A stretch of 64,000 bases of DNA from Lentisalinibacter sp037382365 (GCA_037382365.1 JARRPZ010000002.1:1-64000); one strand, 5' to 3'. Shown: positions 1 through 9,612, numbered from the stretch's first letter. Notes: generated by a model from the letters alone, not told the origin. Translations and numbers: made by a program.

Positions 1-4
1 CCGA

Positions 5-1393
5 ATGCAGCCCCAGACTCTGCTGCTGATCCTTGCGTTCCTGTGCGTGGCCGCTTATCGGTTCGGCCGCCAGCGCTCGCTCGCGACCGCCGGTGGCGAG
101 CGGCCGTCGGCAAGTCTGCACTCGTTGCCGAGCTATTACGGGTATTTCACGGCGATCTGGGTTTTGCTGCCGGGTCTCGCGATCATCCTTCTGTGGATCA
201 GCCTCGAGCCCCGTGTCATCACCGCAGTGATGATGGAGCGATTGCCCGAGTCGGTGCGCAGCCTCGCGCCGGGCGCACTGGACCTTGCGATCAATGACAT
301 CCGCAATCTCGCTGCCGGCGACGTGGTGAGTGCCAGGGTGGATCCCGCCATGCAAGCGGCGGCCGACTTCTACATCCAGACCCGGGCCAAGAGCCGGCTG
401 TTGCTGTCGGTGTTCGTGCTGGCCGCCGCAGTCGCGGGGGGCGTGCTGGCCTGGCGCCGCATCGGGCCGCAATTCCGTGCGCGGAACCACGTCGAGGGCG
501 TCGTGCAAATCGCATTACTCGCCGCATCCACCATCGCGATCCTCACGACGGTCGGCATCGTGCTCTCGGTGCTCTTCGAATCGATCCTGTTCTTCCGCAA
601 GGTCCCGATCACGGAGTTTCTGTTCGGCCTGGAATGGAGTCCCCAGACCGCTATCCGTGCGGATCAGGTGGGTTCCTCGGGTGCCTTCGGCGCCGTGCCG
701 CTGTTCACCGGCACGCTGCTGATCACCGCGATCGCCATGTTCGTGGCGGTGCCGATCGGACTCATGACGGCGATCTATCTGGCGGAGTACGCACGTCCGT
801 CTTTCCGGGCGATAGCGAAGCCGCTCCTCGAGGTACTCGCCGGCATCCCGACGGTCGTGTACGGTTTCTTCGCGGCGCTGACGGTCGCGCCGCTGATCCG
901 CTCCGCGGGCACCCAGCTCGGCCTCGACGTCGCCTCCGAGAGCGCACTGGCCGCCGGGCTGGTGATGGGCATCATGATCATCCCGCTCGTGTCTTCACTG
1001 TCCGACGATGCGATCACGGCCGTCCCCCGGGCGATGCGGGACGGGTCATTCGGTCTGGGCGCGACGCGCTCCGAGACCGTGAAGCTCGTGATTCTGCCCG
1101 CCGCACTGCCCGGCATCGTCGGCGGGGTGCTTCTGGCCGTCTCCCGCGCCATCGGCGAGACCATGATCGTGGTGATGGCAGCCGGATTGGCGGCGAACCT
1201 GACGGCCAATCCCCTCGAGGCCGTGACGACCGTCACGGTGCAGATCGTCACACTGCTCGTCGGCGATCAGGAATTCGACAGCGCGAAGACGCTGGCGGCC
1301 TTCGCGCTCGGCCTGGTGCTGTTCATCGTCACACTGGGCCTGAACGTCATCGGCCTGCGTGTCGTCCGCAAGTACCGGGAGCAGTACGAATGA
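5..1393 (+). CDS. pstC: Phosphate ABC transporter permease PstC (long form)
   Basis: Inner-membrane permease subunit of the high-affinity phosphate importer PstSCAB. The 462-residue product is longer than E. coli PstC (about 320). The extra length is an N-terminal part with membrane segments near residues 3-20, 47-65 and 132-150, before the core permease domain from about residue 230. The ABC-permease coupling (EAA) loop lies around residues 343-372, with the pattern FGLGATRSETVKLVILPAALPG. The start at the window edge looks genuine because long-form PstC proteins begin with such a hydrophobic segment. The stop overlaps the pstA start by 4 bp (ATGA), which indicates translational coupling. 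pstS, if present, must lie upstream outside the window. Confidence 0.93.
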   Translation: MQPQTLLLILAFLCVAAYRFGRQRSLATAGGERPSASLHSLPSYYGYFTAIWVLLPGLAIILLWISLEPRVITAVMMERLPESVRSLAPGALDLAINDIRNLAAGDVVSARVDPAMQAAADFYIQTRAKSRLLLSVFVLAAAVAGGVLAWRRIGPQFRARNHVEGVVQIALLAASTIAILTTVGIVLSVLFESILFFRKVPITEFLFGLEWSPQTAIRADQVGSSGAFGAVPLFTGTLLITAIAMFVAVPIGLMTAIYLAEYARPSFRAIAKPLLEVLAGIPTVVYGFFAALTVAPLIRSAGTQLGLDVASESALAAGLVMGIMIIPLVSSLSDDAITAVPRAMRDGSFGLGATRSETVKLVILPAALPGIVGGVLLAVSRAIGETMIVVMAAGLAANLTANPLEAVTTVTVQIVTLLVGDQEFDSAKTLAAFALGLVLFIVTLGLNVIGLRVVRKYREQYE

Positions 1394-2685
1394 CGACCGG
1401 CAACGAACGTGCGACTGCCCGTCAGTTGATGGAAGCCGGTCTCGACAAGCGCTACGCGCGCGAGCGCCGATTCCGACTGCTGGGCCTGATCGCCGTGTGG
1501 GTCGGCCTCATCTTCCTCGTGCTCTTCTTCGCGAGCATCGTCGCGAGCGGCTACAAGGCATTCGTGCAGTCCCAGGTGGCACTGGATGTCTATCTCGATC
1601 CCGATCGCATCTCGCCGGGCGGCACGACCGATCCGCAGGTGCTGGCGACCGCCGATTACTCGGGTATCGTCCGTCAGAGCCTCTACGAGCTGTTCCCCGA
1701 AGTGAGCGGCCGGCGCGATCGGCGCGCGCTGGGCCAACTCGTCAGCGTCGGCGGCGCATACAGACTCCAGGACATCGTCACCGCCGATCCGGGACTCATC
1801 GGCGAAAGGATACGTGTCTGGGTGCCGGCCAGCGCCGACGTCGACATGGTGATGAAGGGCAACATCGACCGCACGCTGCCGGAGGAGTCGCGACCGGTGA
1901 ACGATCGCGAACTGTCCTGGATCGACCGGCTCGAAGAGAGCGGCCGCCTGCAGCTGAAGTTCAACAAGGCGCTGTTCCTGAACGGCGACTCGCGGGAACC
2001 GGAGCTGGCGGGCATCCGCGGCGCGCTGATGGGCTCTTTCTACATGTTGCTGGTCACCCTCGTGCTGGCGTTCCCTGTCGGCGTGGCGGCGGCCATCTAT
2101 CTGGAGGAATTCGCGCCGCGTAATCGCTGGACCGACCTCATCGAGGTGAACATCAACAATCTGGCCGCCGTTCCGTCGATCGTCTTCGGACTGCTCGGCC
2201 TGGCCGTTTTCATCAACTGGGTCTCGCTGCCACGCTCCTCGCCGCTGGTCGGCGGACTGGTGCTCTCGCTCATGACGCTGCCGGTGATCATCATCGCCGC
2301 CCGTGCCTCGATCAAGTCGGTGCCGCCCTCCATCAAGGAAGCGGCCCTCGGTCTCGGTGCGTCGCGGATGCAGATGGTCTTCCAGCACGTCCTGCCACTG
2401 GCACTGCCCGGCATCCTGACGGGTACCATCATCGGCATGGCACGGGCACTCGGTGAGACGGCGCCCCTGCTGATGATCGGCATGGTGGCCTTCATCGTCG
2501 ACGTGCCGCAGGGTCCGCTGGACCCGTCCGCGGCGCTGCCCGTGCAGATCTACCTGTGGGCGGACAGCCCGGAACGCGCATTCGTCGAACGGACCTCGGC
2601 AGCCATCATCGTGTTACTCGGCTTCCTGCTGCTGATGAATCTCACCGCCGTTCTGTTGCGGCGTCGTTTCGAGCGCAGCTGGTGA
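1390..2685 (+). CDS. pstA: Phosphate ABC transporter permease PstA (long form)
   Basis: Second inner-membrane permease of the phosphate importer; pairs with PstC and binds the ATPase PstB. The 431-residue product has one N-terminal membrane segment (about residues 33-54), a large extra-membrane region of about 150 residues, then the permease core. The EAA loop is near residues 313-338 (EAALGLGASRMQMVF, then LPLALPGI). The extra N-terminal domain is typical of the long PstA family found in many gammaproteobacteria and matches the long PstC next door. The ATG at 1390 is chosen because it overlaps the pstC stop; the open frame extends upstream only as an out-of-frame shadow inside pstC. Confidence 0.93.
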   Translation: MTTGNERATARQLMEAGLDKRYARERRFRLLGLIAVWVGLIFLVLFFASIVASGYKAFVQSQVALDVYLDPDRISPGGTTDPQVLATADYSGIVRQSLYELFPEVSGRRDRRALGQLVSVGGAYRLQDIVTADPGLIGERIRVWVPASADVDMVMKGNIDRTLPEESRPVNDRELSWIDRLEESGRLQLKFNKALFLNGDSREPELAGIRGALMGSFYMLLVTLVLAFPVGVAAAIYLEEFAPRNRWTDLIEVNINNLAAVPSIVFGLLGLAVFINWVSLPRSSPLVGGLVLSLMTLPVIIIAARASIKSVPPSIKEAALGLGASRMQMVFQHVLPLALPGILTGTIIGMARALGETAPLLMIGMVAFIVDVPQGPLDPSAALPVQIYLWADSPERAFVERTSAAIIVLLGFLLLMNLTAVLLRRRFERSW

Positions 2686-2690
2686 CGGAT

Positions 2691-2707
2691 GCCGCCGTTG
2701 AGGCGGT
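2691..2707 (+). other. Small hairpin in the pstA-pstB gap
   Basis: GCCGCC (2691-2696) and GGCGGT (2702-2707) can pair around a 5-nt loop. There is no T-run, so it is not a convincing terminator. It may stabilise or separate parts of the pst transcript, but it could be chance in GC-rich DNA. Confidence 0.25.
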
Positions 2708-2724
2708 CAGGGAACTGTTAGACA

Positions 2725-3666
2725 ATGAAAGCAAATCCCACGACGGACATTGACTCCCCGGCGGCCCGCGGCCGCCTCGACCGAGGAACGACCCCCAAAG
2801 TGGCTGACGATCAGATGACACAGACGGCGCGTCCGGCGCAGCCCATCGAGGAGTTCCGGCGTGAATCCGACAGCAGCGCCTACAAGACGGTCGGCAACCC
2901 TCGTGCCGAGCGACCGTTCATCAGTACGGAACACGTGGATGTCTATTACGACGACAACCACGCCATAAAGGACGTGAGCCTGGAGATCGGACGCAACGAG
3001 GTCATCGCGCTGATCGGACCCTCCGGTTGCGGCAAATCTACTTACCTGCGCTGCCTCAACCGCATGAACGACACCATCGAGTCCGCCAGGGTCACCGGCA
3101 CGATCACGCTGGACGGGCAGGACATCTACGACAAGAGCCTGGATGTCGTCGCCCTGCGCGCCAGGGTCGGTATGGTATTCCAGAAGCCGAATCCGTTCCC
3201 CAAGTCGATCTACGACAATGTGGCCTACGGTCCGCGTATCCACGGTCTGGCCGCCAACCGTGCCGAACTGGACGAGATCGTGCACAACAGCCTGGAGCGG
3301 GCCGGTTTGCTCGCGGAGGTCAAGGAGCGGCTCGACGAGCCGGGCACCGGCCTGTCCGGCGGTCAGCAGCAGCGCCTCTGTATCGCGCGAACCATCGCCG
3401 TGAGCCCGGAAGTCATCCTCATGGACGAGCCGTGTTCCGCACTCGACCCGATCGCCACCGCACGGATCGAGGACCTCATCGACGAGCTGCGAGAGAACTA
3501 TGCGATCGTTATCGTCACCCACTCGATGCAGCAGGCGGCGCGGGTCTCACAGCGGACGGCGTACTTCCATCTCGGCAAACTGATCGAGGTGGACGATACG
3601 GACCGGATCTTCACCAATCCCCAGCACAAGCTTACCGAGGATTACATCACCGGACGCTTCGGCTGA
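2725..3666 (+). CDS. pstB: Phosphate ABC transporter ATP-binding protein PstB
   Basis: Cytoplasmic ATPase that drives phosphate import through PstC/PstA. Visible motifs: Walker A GPSGCGKST near residue 98, ABC signature LSGGQQQR near residue 209, Walker B VILMDEPCSALDP near residue 230 and the switch histidine in VTHSM near 264. The 313-residue frame carries a longer N-terminus than usual (PstB is about 260-280). A GTG at 2800 with a GAGGAA ribosome site about 12 nt upstream, or an ATG at 2815, may be the true start; the ATG at 2725 has a weaker AGGGA site. The gene ends 11 bp before a convergent gene, and phoU, the usual next gene, is absent. Confidence 0.93.
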   Translation: MKANPTTDIDSPAARGRLDRGTTPKVADDQMTQTARPAQPIEEFRRESDSSAYKTVGNPRAERPFISTEHVDVYYDDNHAIKDVSLEIGRNEVIALIGPSGCGKSTYLRCLNRMNDTIESARVTGTITLDGQDIYDKSLDVVALRARVGMVFQKPNPFPKSIYDNVAYGPRIHGLAANRAELDEIVHNSLERAGLLAEVKERLDEPGTGLSGGQQQRLCIARTIAVSPEVILMDEPCSALDPIATARIEDLIDELRENYAIVIVTHSMQQAARVSQRTAYFHLGKLIEVDDTDRIFTNPQHKLTEDYITGRFG

Positions 3667-3677
3667 GACCGCGCCGT

Positions 3678-4046
3678 TCAGTGGCCGGCGCCGTCGAATA
3701 TCCGGCCGTAGGCTTCTGCGTCGAATCCGACGATCATCTGTTTCGGCGTCTCGATGACGGGTCGCTTGATCAGTGTCGGGTTGTCCAGCATCAGGGCGAC
3801 CGCCGCCTCCCGCGAGAGATTCTGCCGGTCCAGTTCCGGTATGCGGCGCCAGGTGAGACTGCGCTTGTTGAGTAGCGCCTGCCACTTCACCCGATCCGCC
3901 CATCGTTCCAGCATCTGGATGGTGATGCCGTCGTCGCGGACGTCATGGAACGCGACCTCGATACCGTTGTCGGCGAACCAGTCCCGCGCCCTGCGGCAGC
4001 TGTCGCAGCTCTTCAGGCCGTATAGGGTGATGTTCGGGTCGTCCAT
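3678..4046 (-). CDS. YffB-type ArsC/Spx-fold reductase-like protein
   Basis: A 122-residue thioredoxin-fold protein of the ArsC/Spx superfamily. The N-terminus has the ITLYGLKSCDSCRRAR pattern (a C-x-x-C pair at about residues 14-17), and the C-terminal part has the RPVIE stretch typical of ArsC-fold proteins. The closest family by length and context is YffB, which in E. coli sits beside dapE; here it follows dapD, again a lysine/diaminopimelate gene. Whether it reduces arsenate is unknown: true arsenate reductases belong to the same fold but need further residues I cannot verify. It is likely co-transcribed with dapD, 15 bp upstream. Confidence 0.82.
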   Translation of the reverse strand: MDDPNITLYGLKSCDSCRRARDWFADNGIEVAFHDVRDDGITIQMLERWADRVKWQALLNKRSLTWRRIPELDRQNLSREAAVALMLDNPTLIKRPVIETPKQMIVGFDAEAYGRIFDGAGH

Positions 4047-4061
4047 CTTTCGGTCTGTCGC

Positions 4062-4880
4062 TCAGTCCAGATTGCGGAGCAGTTCGTTCAGGCCGACCTT
4101 GGCCCGGGTCTTTTCGTCGACCCGCTTGACGATGACGGCCGCGTACAGGGAATGGCTGCCGTCGGCAGCCGGCAGATTCCCCGGCACGACCACACTGCCG
4201 GCGGGCACGCGCCCGTAGGTTATCTCGCCGGTCGCCCGGTCGTAAATGCGGGTGCTCTGCCCCAGATAGACGCCCATCGAAATGACCGAGCCCCGCTCGA
4301 CGATCACCCCTTCGACGATTTCGGAACGTGCACCGATGAAGCAATCGTCCTCGACGACGGTGGGTGCGGCCTGCAAGGGCTCCAGCACGCCGCCGATGCC
4401 GACGCCACCCGAGAGATGCACGTTTGCGCCGATCTGTGCGCAACTGCCGACCGTCGCCCAGGTATCCACCATCGTCCCTGAGCCGATCCACGCGCCGATG
4501 TTCACGTAGGACGGCATGAGGACCACGTCGGGCGCCACGTAAGCTCCCCGTCGCACGAGCGCGTCCGGCACGACCCGGACGCCATCCTCGCGGAACCGTT
4601 CCTCGTCGTATTCCGCGTACTTCAGCGCCACCTTGTCGAAGAACCGGGCGTGTCCGGTCCGGACGACCCGGTTATCCGAAATCCGGAAATACAGAAGCAC
4701 CGCCTTCTTCAGCCAGTCATTCACCACCCAGCCGTCCGCGCCGGGTTCGGCCACCCGGGCCCGGCCACTGTCCAGTTCTGCCAGCGCGGCTTCGACCGCA
4801 GTGCCGAGTTCGGCGTCGCCGGGGTCGAGTTCGGCCCTTTCGTCCCACGCCCGCTCGATGACGTTCCGGATATCGCTCAT
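4062..4880 (-). CDS. dapD: 2,3,4,5-tetrahydropyridine-2,6-dicarboxylate N-succinyltransferase
   Basis: Transfers a succinyl group from succinyl-CoA to tetrahydrodipicolinate in the succinylase branch of diaminopimelate/lysine synthesis. The product is 272 residues, matching the E. coli length of about 274. It shows the N-terminal helical part (MSDIRNVIERAWDER) and a left-handed beta-helix of hexapeptide repeats in the second half (for example NIGAWIGSGTMVDTWATVGS near residues 150-170). The ATG at 4880 is chosen over the longer frame because an AGGAGAACC ribosome site immediately precedes it and it overlaps dapC by 4 bp. It forms an operon with dapC and the YffB-like gene. Confidence 0.95.
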   Translation of the reverse strand: MSDIRNVIERAWDERAELDPGDAELGTAVEAALAELDSGRARVAEPGADGWVVNDWLKKAVLLYFRISDNRVVRTGHARFFDKVALKYAEYDEERFREDGVRVVPDALVRRGAYVAPDVVLMPSYVNIGAWIGSGTMVDTWATVGSCAQIGANVHLSGGVGIGGVLEPLQAAPTVVEDDCFIGARSEIVEGVIVERGSVISMGVYLGQSTRIYDRATGEITYGRVPAGSVVVPGNLPAADGSHSLYAAVIVKRVDEKTRAKVGLNELLRNLD

Positions 4881-6094
4881 GGGTTCTCCTGTCTTCCTTT
4901 GCGCCCGCTTCCGCGGTTGCGTGCGAAATCCCGGATGCGTTGCGCGGCTTCGACGCACTCGTCCGGTTCCGCCACCAGTGACAGCCGCAGTCGCCCGGAG
5001 CCCGGATTACGACCATCGACGACGCGCCCGAGGTAGGAGCCGGGCAGGGTGACGACGTTCGTCGCACCGTAGAGGTCGCGGGCGTAGGCTTCGTCGTCCC
5101 CTTCGATGCCTGCCCACAGATAGAACGAGGCGGGCGGGGCCTCGACGTCCATGACCTCCCGGAGGATCGGTGTCACCTCGCGGAACTTCCGGGCGTACAG
5201 TCGCCGGTTGGTCTCCACGTGTTCGTCGTCGCGCCAGGCGGCGACACTCGCGAGCTGCGTGGGTACCGGCATCGCGCAGCCGTGATAGGTGCGGTAGCGG
5301 CGGTAGCCCTCCATCAGGCGGGCGTCGCCTGCCACGAAGCCCGAGCGCAGGCCCGGGATGTTCGAACGCTTCGACAGGCTGTGGAACACGACACAGCGGT
5401 CATAGTCATCACGGCCGGTGTCCCGGCATACCTCGAGCAGCGAGACTGGCGGCTCGTCGAGGTAGATATCCGCGTAGCACTCGTCGGCCGCGATCACGAA
5501 GTCGTGCCGATCGGCGAGTGTCAGCAGCTCCCGGTAGAATTCCCCGTCCAGCACGGCGCCGGTCGGATTGCCCGGCGAACAGACGAACACCAGTGCCGTG
5601 CCGCTCCAGACCTCGACCGGCACGTCGGCGAGTCGTGGACGGAATCCATAATCCGCCAGGGTGGGCAGATACCACGGTTCGGCACCGGCGAGCAGCGCCG
5701 CGCCTTCGTAGATCTGGTAAAACGGATTCGGCATCGCGACGATGCTGCGGGCGCGGGCATCGATGACTGCCTGGGCGAAGGAGAACAGGCCCTCCCGGGT
5801 GCCGTTGACCGGCAGTATGCTCCGGACCGGATCCACCTGCACACCGAAGCGGCGGCCAAGCCAGTCCGCGCAGGCCCCCCGCAGGGTATCGAGTCCGAGG
5901 GACACCGGATATACGCCGGCGCCTTCGGCGAGCCCGGCCGTCAATGCGTCGAGGATGAAGCGCGGCGTTTCGTGTCTCGGTTCACCGATCGACAGCGGGA
6001 TACGTCTCAGCCCCGCGGGGGGTTGTACGTCGGCGAGCAGGTCGGCGAGGCGTTCGAAGGGATAGGGATGGAGTCGCTCGAGCAGCGGGTTCAT
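4877..6094 (-). CDS. dapC: N-succinyldiaminopimelate aminotransferase DapC
   Basis: A 405-residue fold-type I pyridoxal-phosphate aminotransferase. It would convert N-succinyl-2-amino-6-ketopimelate to N-succinyl-diaminopimelate, the step after DapD. The PLP lysine lies in the motif HSLSKRSNIPGLRSGFV at about residues 240-255, and there is the SPGNPTGA segment near residue 175 and the carboxylate-binding arginine region near the C-terminus (RLRLSL). Placement directly upstream of dapD, overlapping by 4 bp, supports DapC over other aminotransferases. In E. coli this role is filled by ArgD/SerC, so a dedicated DapC is the Pseudomonas/Bordetella-like arrangement. Confidence 0.9.
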   Translation of the reverse strand: MNPLLERLHPYPFERLADLLADVQPPAGLRRIPLSIGEPRHETPRFILDALTAGLAEGAGVYPVSLGLDTLRGACADWLGRRFGVQVDPVRSILPVNGTREGLFSFAQAVIDARARSIVAMPNPFYQIYEGAALLAGAEPWYLPTLADYGFRPRLADVPVEVWSGTALVFVCSPGNPTGAVLDGEFYRELLTLADRHDFVIAADECYADIYLDEPPVSLLEVCRDTGRDDYDRCVVFHSLSKRSNIPGLRSGFVAGDARLMEGYRRYRTYHGCAMPVPTQLASVAAWRDDEHVETNRRLYARKFREVTPILREVMDVEAPPASFYLWAGIEGDDEAYARDLYGATNVVTLPGSYLGRVVDGRNPGSGRLRLSLVAEPDECVEAAQRIRDFARNRGSGRKGRQENP

Positions 6095-6109
6095 CGTCGA
6101 CTCACGCAG

Positions 6110-8785
6110 TCATGCACTTTCACCGAGGCGGGCAGACAGCGTTTTCGCCAGTGCCTCGCGCAGGGCGGGTTGCAGGGGCCTCTGGTCGTGGTCAGTGAGG
6201 TAGAAGACGTCCTCGGCCCGCTCCCCGATGGTCACGATCTTCGCAGCCTTGATCTCGACGCCCAGCTCGCGGAAGACCTTGCCGACCGCCAGCAGGAGGC
6301 CCGGACGGTCACCGGCCACGAGTTCCATAATCGTGCGGCGCCCGGCCTCTTCCTCGGCGAAGCTGATCTGGGTCGGTGTCCGGAACATGCGCACCTGACG
6401 CGGCGCACGCCGGGTGACCCTGGCATCCCAGTCGTCGCCCTGGCTGATCACGACGGCGAGGCGGTTGCGGATTTCGTCCAGCCGCTCCCCGTTGGGTTCC
6501 TTCTCGTCGTTCCCGACTTCCATGACGATATAGGTATCCATGCTGAACCCGTTCCGCGTCGGCGTGATGCGCGCATCCAGGATGCTGAGGCCCAGTTCGT
6601 CGATCACCGCCGTGGCATTCGAGAAGGTGTGATAGCGCTGGGGCGTATAGAGGAAGATGGCGATGCCATCCGTCTCCGGCATGGAGCGTGCGGCCACCAG
6701 CGGCCGATCCAGTGCATCCCGGTTGTCTGCGAGAAACTCTGTCTGCCAGGCGATCTCGTCGGCAGCGTGGCGCAGGAAATACTCCGGTGTCTGAAAGTCC
6801 CAGATCGTTTCGATCGCTTCGTCGCCGACGCCGGACCGGGCCAGTGCGGTCCGTGCCTCCCTTTGTGTCTCGGCGATCAGCTCATCCTTGTCGATCGGAT
6901 TCTCGAGGCCGCGCCTCAAGGCACGCTTCGTGAGTTCGTACAGGTCCTCGAACAGATTCGCTTTCCAGGAATTCCAGAGCTTGGGATTCGTGCCGCGAAC
7001 GTCCGCCACGGTGAGGACGTAGAGATAATCCAGATGGAGCTGATCGCCGACGAGCGCGGCGAATTCGTTGATGACGGACGGATCGCTGATGTCTTTCTTC
7101 TGTGCCGTCGTCGATAGTGCGAGGTGGTGGCGGACCAGCCAGGCGACCATCCTCGCCTCGTAGCGGCTCAGCCCGTGTTCCAGACAGAAAGCCTCGGCGT
7201 CGACGGCGCCGAGTTCCGAATGGTCTCCGCCGCGCCCCTTGGCGATGTCGTGGAACAGGCCGCCGAGATAAGCGATCTCCGGCTTCTCGAGCGACTGCAT
7301 GATCGCACTCGGGTGCGGGTATTCGTGATCGAACTCGTGGAGGCGGAAACGCCTGAGATTGCTGACGACGAACAGGGTGTGCGCATCCACCGTGTAGGCG
7401 TGGAACAGGTCGTACTGCATCCGGCCCACGATGCGGCCGAATGCCGGGATGTAGAGGCCGAGCACGCCGTAGAGGTTCATGCGCCGCAGCGCATGGGTGA
7501 CGCCACGCGGGGCCCGCAGGATTTCCAGGAACAGGCGGTGATTGCGCGGGCTCTGGCGGAACTCCTCGTCTATCAGGTGCAGGCTGCGTTTGATCAGCCC
7601 CACCGTCCAGGCGCTGACGCCCTTGATGTCGCTGTGCTTCTGCAACAGCGCGAACAATTCGAGCAGCGCAGAGGGGTCGTGCTCGAAGACGTCGTCATGA
7701 GCCGTCTGCAGGAAACCGTTCCGGACCTGGAAACGTTCGTTCAGCGGCTCGGGGGCGGCGTCGGGATCGAGGAGGATCGCCTCCTGGAAGAGCTGGAGGA
7801 GGATCTCGTTCAGCCTCGACAGGTCCATCACCGTGCGGTAATAGCGCTGCATCATCTGTTCGACTGCCAGCGTGTAGGAGGCATCCTCGTAGCCCAGCAT
7901 CTCGGCGAGTTTCACCTGATAGTCGAACAGCAGGCGGTCTTCGCGCCGGCCGGTCAGGACGTGCAGCGCAAAACGCACCTTCCACAGGAAGCTGCGGCCT
8001 TCGATCAGCCGGTCGAGCTGGCCGGGCGTGAGAAATCGATGATCGACCAGTTCCGCGAGACTATCCGCGCCGAAATGGCGCTTCGCGATCCAGCCGATCA
8101 TCTGGATGTCGCGCAGGCCGCCCGGGCTGCCCTTGACGTTCGGCTCCAGATTGTAGGCCGTGTCGTGATAACGGTGGTGGCGGGTGATCTGTTCGTTGCG
8201 CTTGGCCTCGAAGAACTCCGGCGACGACCACATGTGCTCCGGCGCGAGGCGTTCGCGCATGGCCTCGAGGTTCTCCGGCGGACCGGCCAGCAGGCGGGAC
8301 TCCATCAGGGTCGTCATGATCGTGACATCCGCGCGGGCCTCGCGTTCGCAGTCGTCGACCGTGCGCACGCTGTGGCCGATCTCCAGCCCGACGTCCCAGA
8401 GTGCCGTGAGCAGATGGCCCAGCCAGTCCGATTCCGGCCGCTCGTCGGGGAGCAGGATCATCACGTCGATGTCCGAACAGGGATGGAGTTCCCCGCGGCC
8501 GTAACCACCGACGGCGACCAGCGAGGCTTCCGGGCTGCGCGAATAGCACTGCCAGAGATGTCCGAGCAGATGGTCGATCAGCGCCGCGCGGGCCGAGACG
8601 AGTCGATCGACGGGTTCACCGGACCGGAACCGGGCCACCAGGTTCTCGTCCGCTTCCCTCAGCCCTTCCCTCAGCGCCAGTGGCTCTATGTCCTCGGGAC
8701 AGGCGCCGAGGTGGCGCTCGAGTATCTCGATGGCCGGATCGACCCGCTCGCCCGAGTCCCTCACAGTGCCGGCGGTTGCGCTCAC
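6110..8785 (-). CDS. glnD: Bifunctional uridylyltransferase/uridylyl-removing enzyme GlnD
   Basis: Senses glutamine and uridylylates or deuridylylates PII proteins, controlling nitrogen assimilation. The 891 residues match E. coli GlnD (890). Domain order: nucleotidyltransferase with GGYGRGELHPCSDID near residue 93; helical GlnD linker; HD phosphohydrolase domain with FHDIAKGRGGDHS in the middle; and two C-terminal ACT domains that bind glutamine (second one starting near TIMELVAGDRPGLLL). It lies between map and dapC, the conserved gammaproteobacterial order map-glnD-dap. It is separated from dapC by 15 bp and from map by 12 bp, so it is probably part of one transcription unit. Confidence 0.96.
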   Translation of the reverse strand: MSATAGTVRDSGERVDPAIEILERHLGACPEDIEPLALREGLREADENLVARFRSGEPVDRLVSARAALIDHLLGHLWQCYSRSPEASLVAVGGYGRGELHPCSDIDVMILLPDERPESDWLGHLLTALWDVGLEIGHSVRTVDDCEREARADVTIMTTLMESRLLAGPPENLEAMRERLAPEHMWSSPEFFEAKRNEQITRHHRYHDTAYNLEPNVKGSPGGLRDIQMIGWIAKRHFGADSLAELVDHRFLTPGQLDRLIEGRSFLWKVRFALHVLTGRREDRLLFDYQVKLAEMLGYEDASYTLAVEQMMQRYYRTVMDLSRLNEILLQLFQEAILLDPDAAPEPLNERFQVRNGFLQTAHDDVFEHDPSALLELFALLQKHSDIKGVSAWTVGLIKRSLHLIDEEFRQSPRNHRLFLEILRAPRGVTHALRRMNLYGVLGLYIPAFGRIVGRMQYDLFHAYTVDAHTLFVVSNLRRFRLHEFDHEYPHPSAIMQSLEKPEIAYLGGLFHDIAKGRGGDHSELGAVDAEAFCLEHGLSRYEARMVAWLVRHHLALSTTAQKKDISDPSVINEFAALVGDQLHLDYLYVLTVADVRGTNPKLWNSWKANLFEDLYELTKRALRRGLENPIDKDELIAETQREARTALARSGVGDEAIETIWDFQTPEYFLRHAADEIAWQTEFLADNRDALDRPLVAARSMPETDGIAIFLYTPQRYHTFSNATAVIDELGLSILDARITPTRNGFSMDTYIVMEVGNDEKEPNGERLDEIRNRLAVVISQGDDWDARVTRRAPRQVRMFRTPTQISFAEEEAGRRTIMELVAGDRPGLLLAVGKVFRELGVEIKAAKIVTIGERAEDVFYLTDHDQRPLQPALREALAKTLSARLGESA

Positions 8786-8797
8786 GGCATACCCCGC

Positions 8798-9583
8798 TCA
8801 GCCGTTCGCCGCGGCAGCAGAGCGCTCGGCGGCGCCGAGCGTGAGGATCTCGTTGCCACTATCCGTCACGAGCACGGTGTGCTCCCACTGCGCGGACAGC
8901 GAGTGATCCTTGGTGACTACCGTCCAGCCGTCGGGCAGGAGCTTCACGTGCCGCCGACCGGTATTGACCATCGGCTCGACGGTAATCGTCATGCCCGGCC
9001 TGAGTTCCATCCCGTTGCCCGGTTTGCCGTAGTGCAGGACCTGGGGGTCCTCGTGAAATCCGCGTCCGATGCCGTGGCCGCAGTACTCGCGGACCACCGA
9101 GCAGCGCTGGGACTCCACGTATTTCTGTATGGCGTGCCCGATATCGCCCAGATGACGGCCGGGGGCCACCTGGGCGATGCCCCGGAGCATGCCCTCCCGG
9201 GCCACGGCCGCTACCCGCTCCGCCTGCACCGATGGTTTCCCGACATGGAACATCCTGCTGGTGTCGCCGTGGAAGCCATCCTTGATTACCGTGATGTCGA
9301 TATTCAGGGAATCACCCGACTTCAGCTGCCGTTCACCGGGGATGCCGTGGCATACGACGTGATTGACCGACGTACAGATGGATTTGGGAAAGCCGCGATA
9401 ATTCAGGGGTGCCGGGATCGCGTCCAGCTCCTCGACGATGAAACGATGGCAGATGGCATCCAGTTCCGCGGTGGTGACGCCCGGCTTCACGTATTCGCCG
9501 ATCATGTCGAGCACGCTGGCGGCGAGGCGGCCGGCCACCCGCATCTTGTCCTGCTCGTCCGGCGTCTTGATCGTTACATTCAT
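8798..9583 (-). CDS. map: Type I methionine aminopeptidase
   Basis: Removes the initiator methionine from nascent proteins. The 261-residue pita-bread-fold enzyme keeps the five metal ligands: Asp in NIDITVIKDGFHGDTS (two aspartates), His in GHGIGRGFHEDP, Glu in ITVEPMV and Glu in AQWEHT. The length fits type I enzymes (264 in E. coli). It is divergent from rpsB across a gap of about 220 bp, the same head-to-head arrangement as in E. coli and Pseudomonas, and it heads the map-glnD-dapC-dapD minus-strand series. Confidence 0.96.
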   Translation of the reverse strand: MNVTIKTPDEQDKMRVAGRLAASVLDMIGEYVKPGVTTAELDAICHRFIVEELDAIPAPLNYRGFPKSICTSVNHVVCHGIPGERQLKSGDSLNIDITVIKDGFHGDTSRMFHVGKPSVQAERVAAVAREGMLRGIAQVAPGRHLGDIGHAIQKYVESQRCSVVREYCGHGIGRGFHEDPQVLHYGKPGNGMELRPGMTITVEPMVNTGRRHVKLLPDGWTVVTKDHSLSAQWEHTVLVTDSGNEILTLGAAERSAAAANG

Positions 9584-9612
9584 GGCATCTGCAGGCGGAG
9601 AGGTCGGATCAC

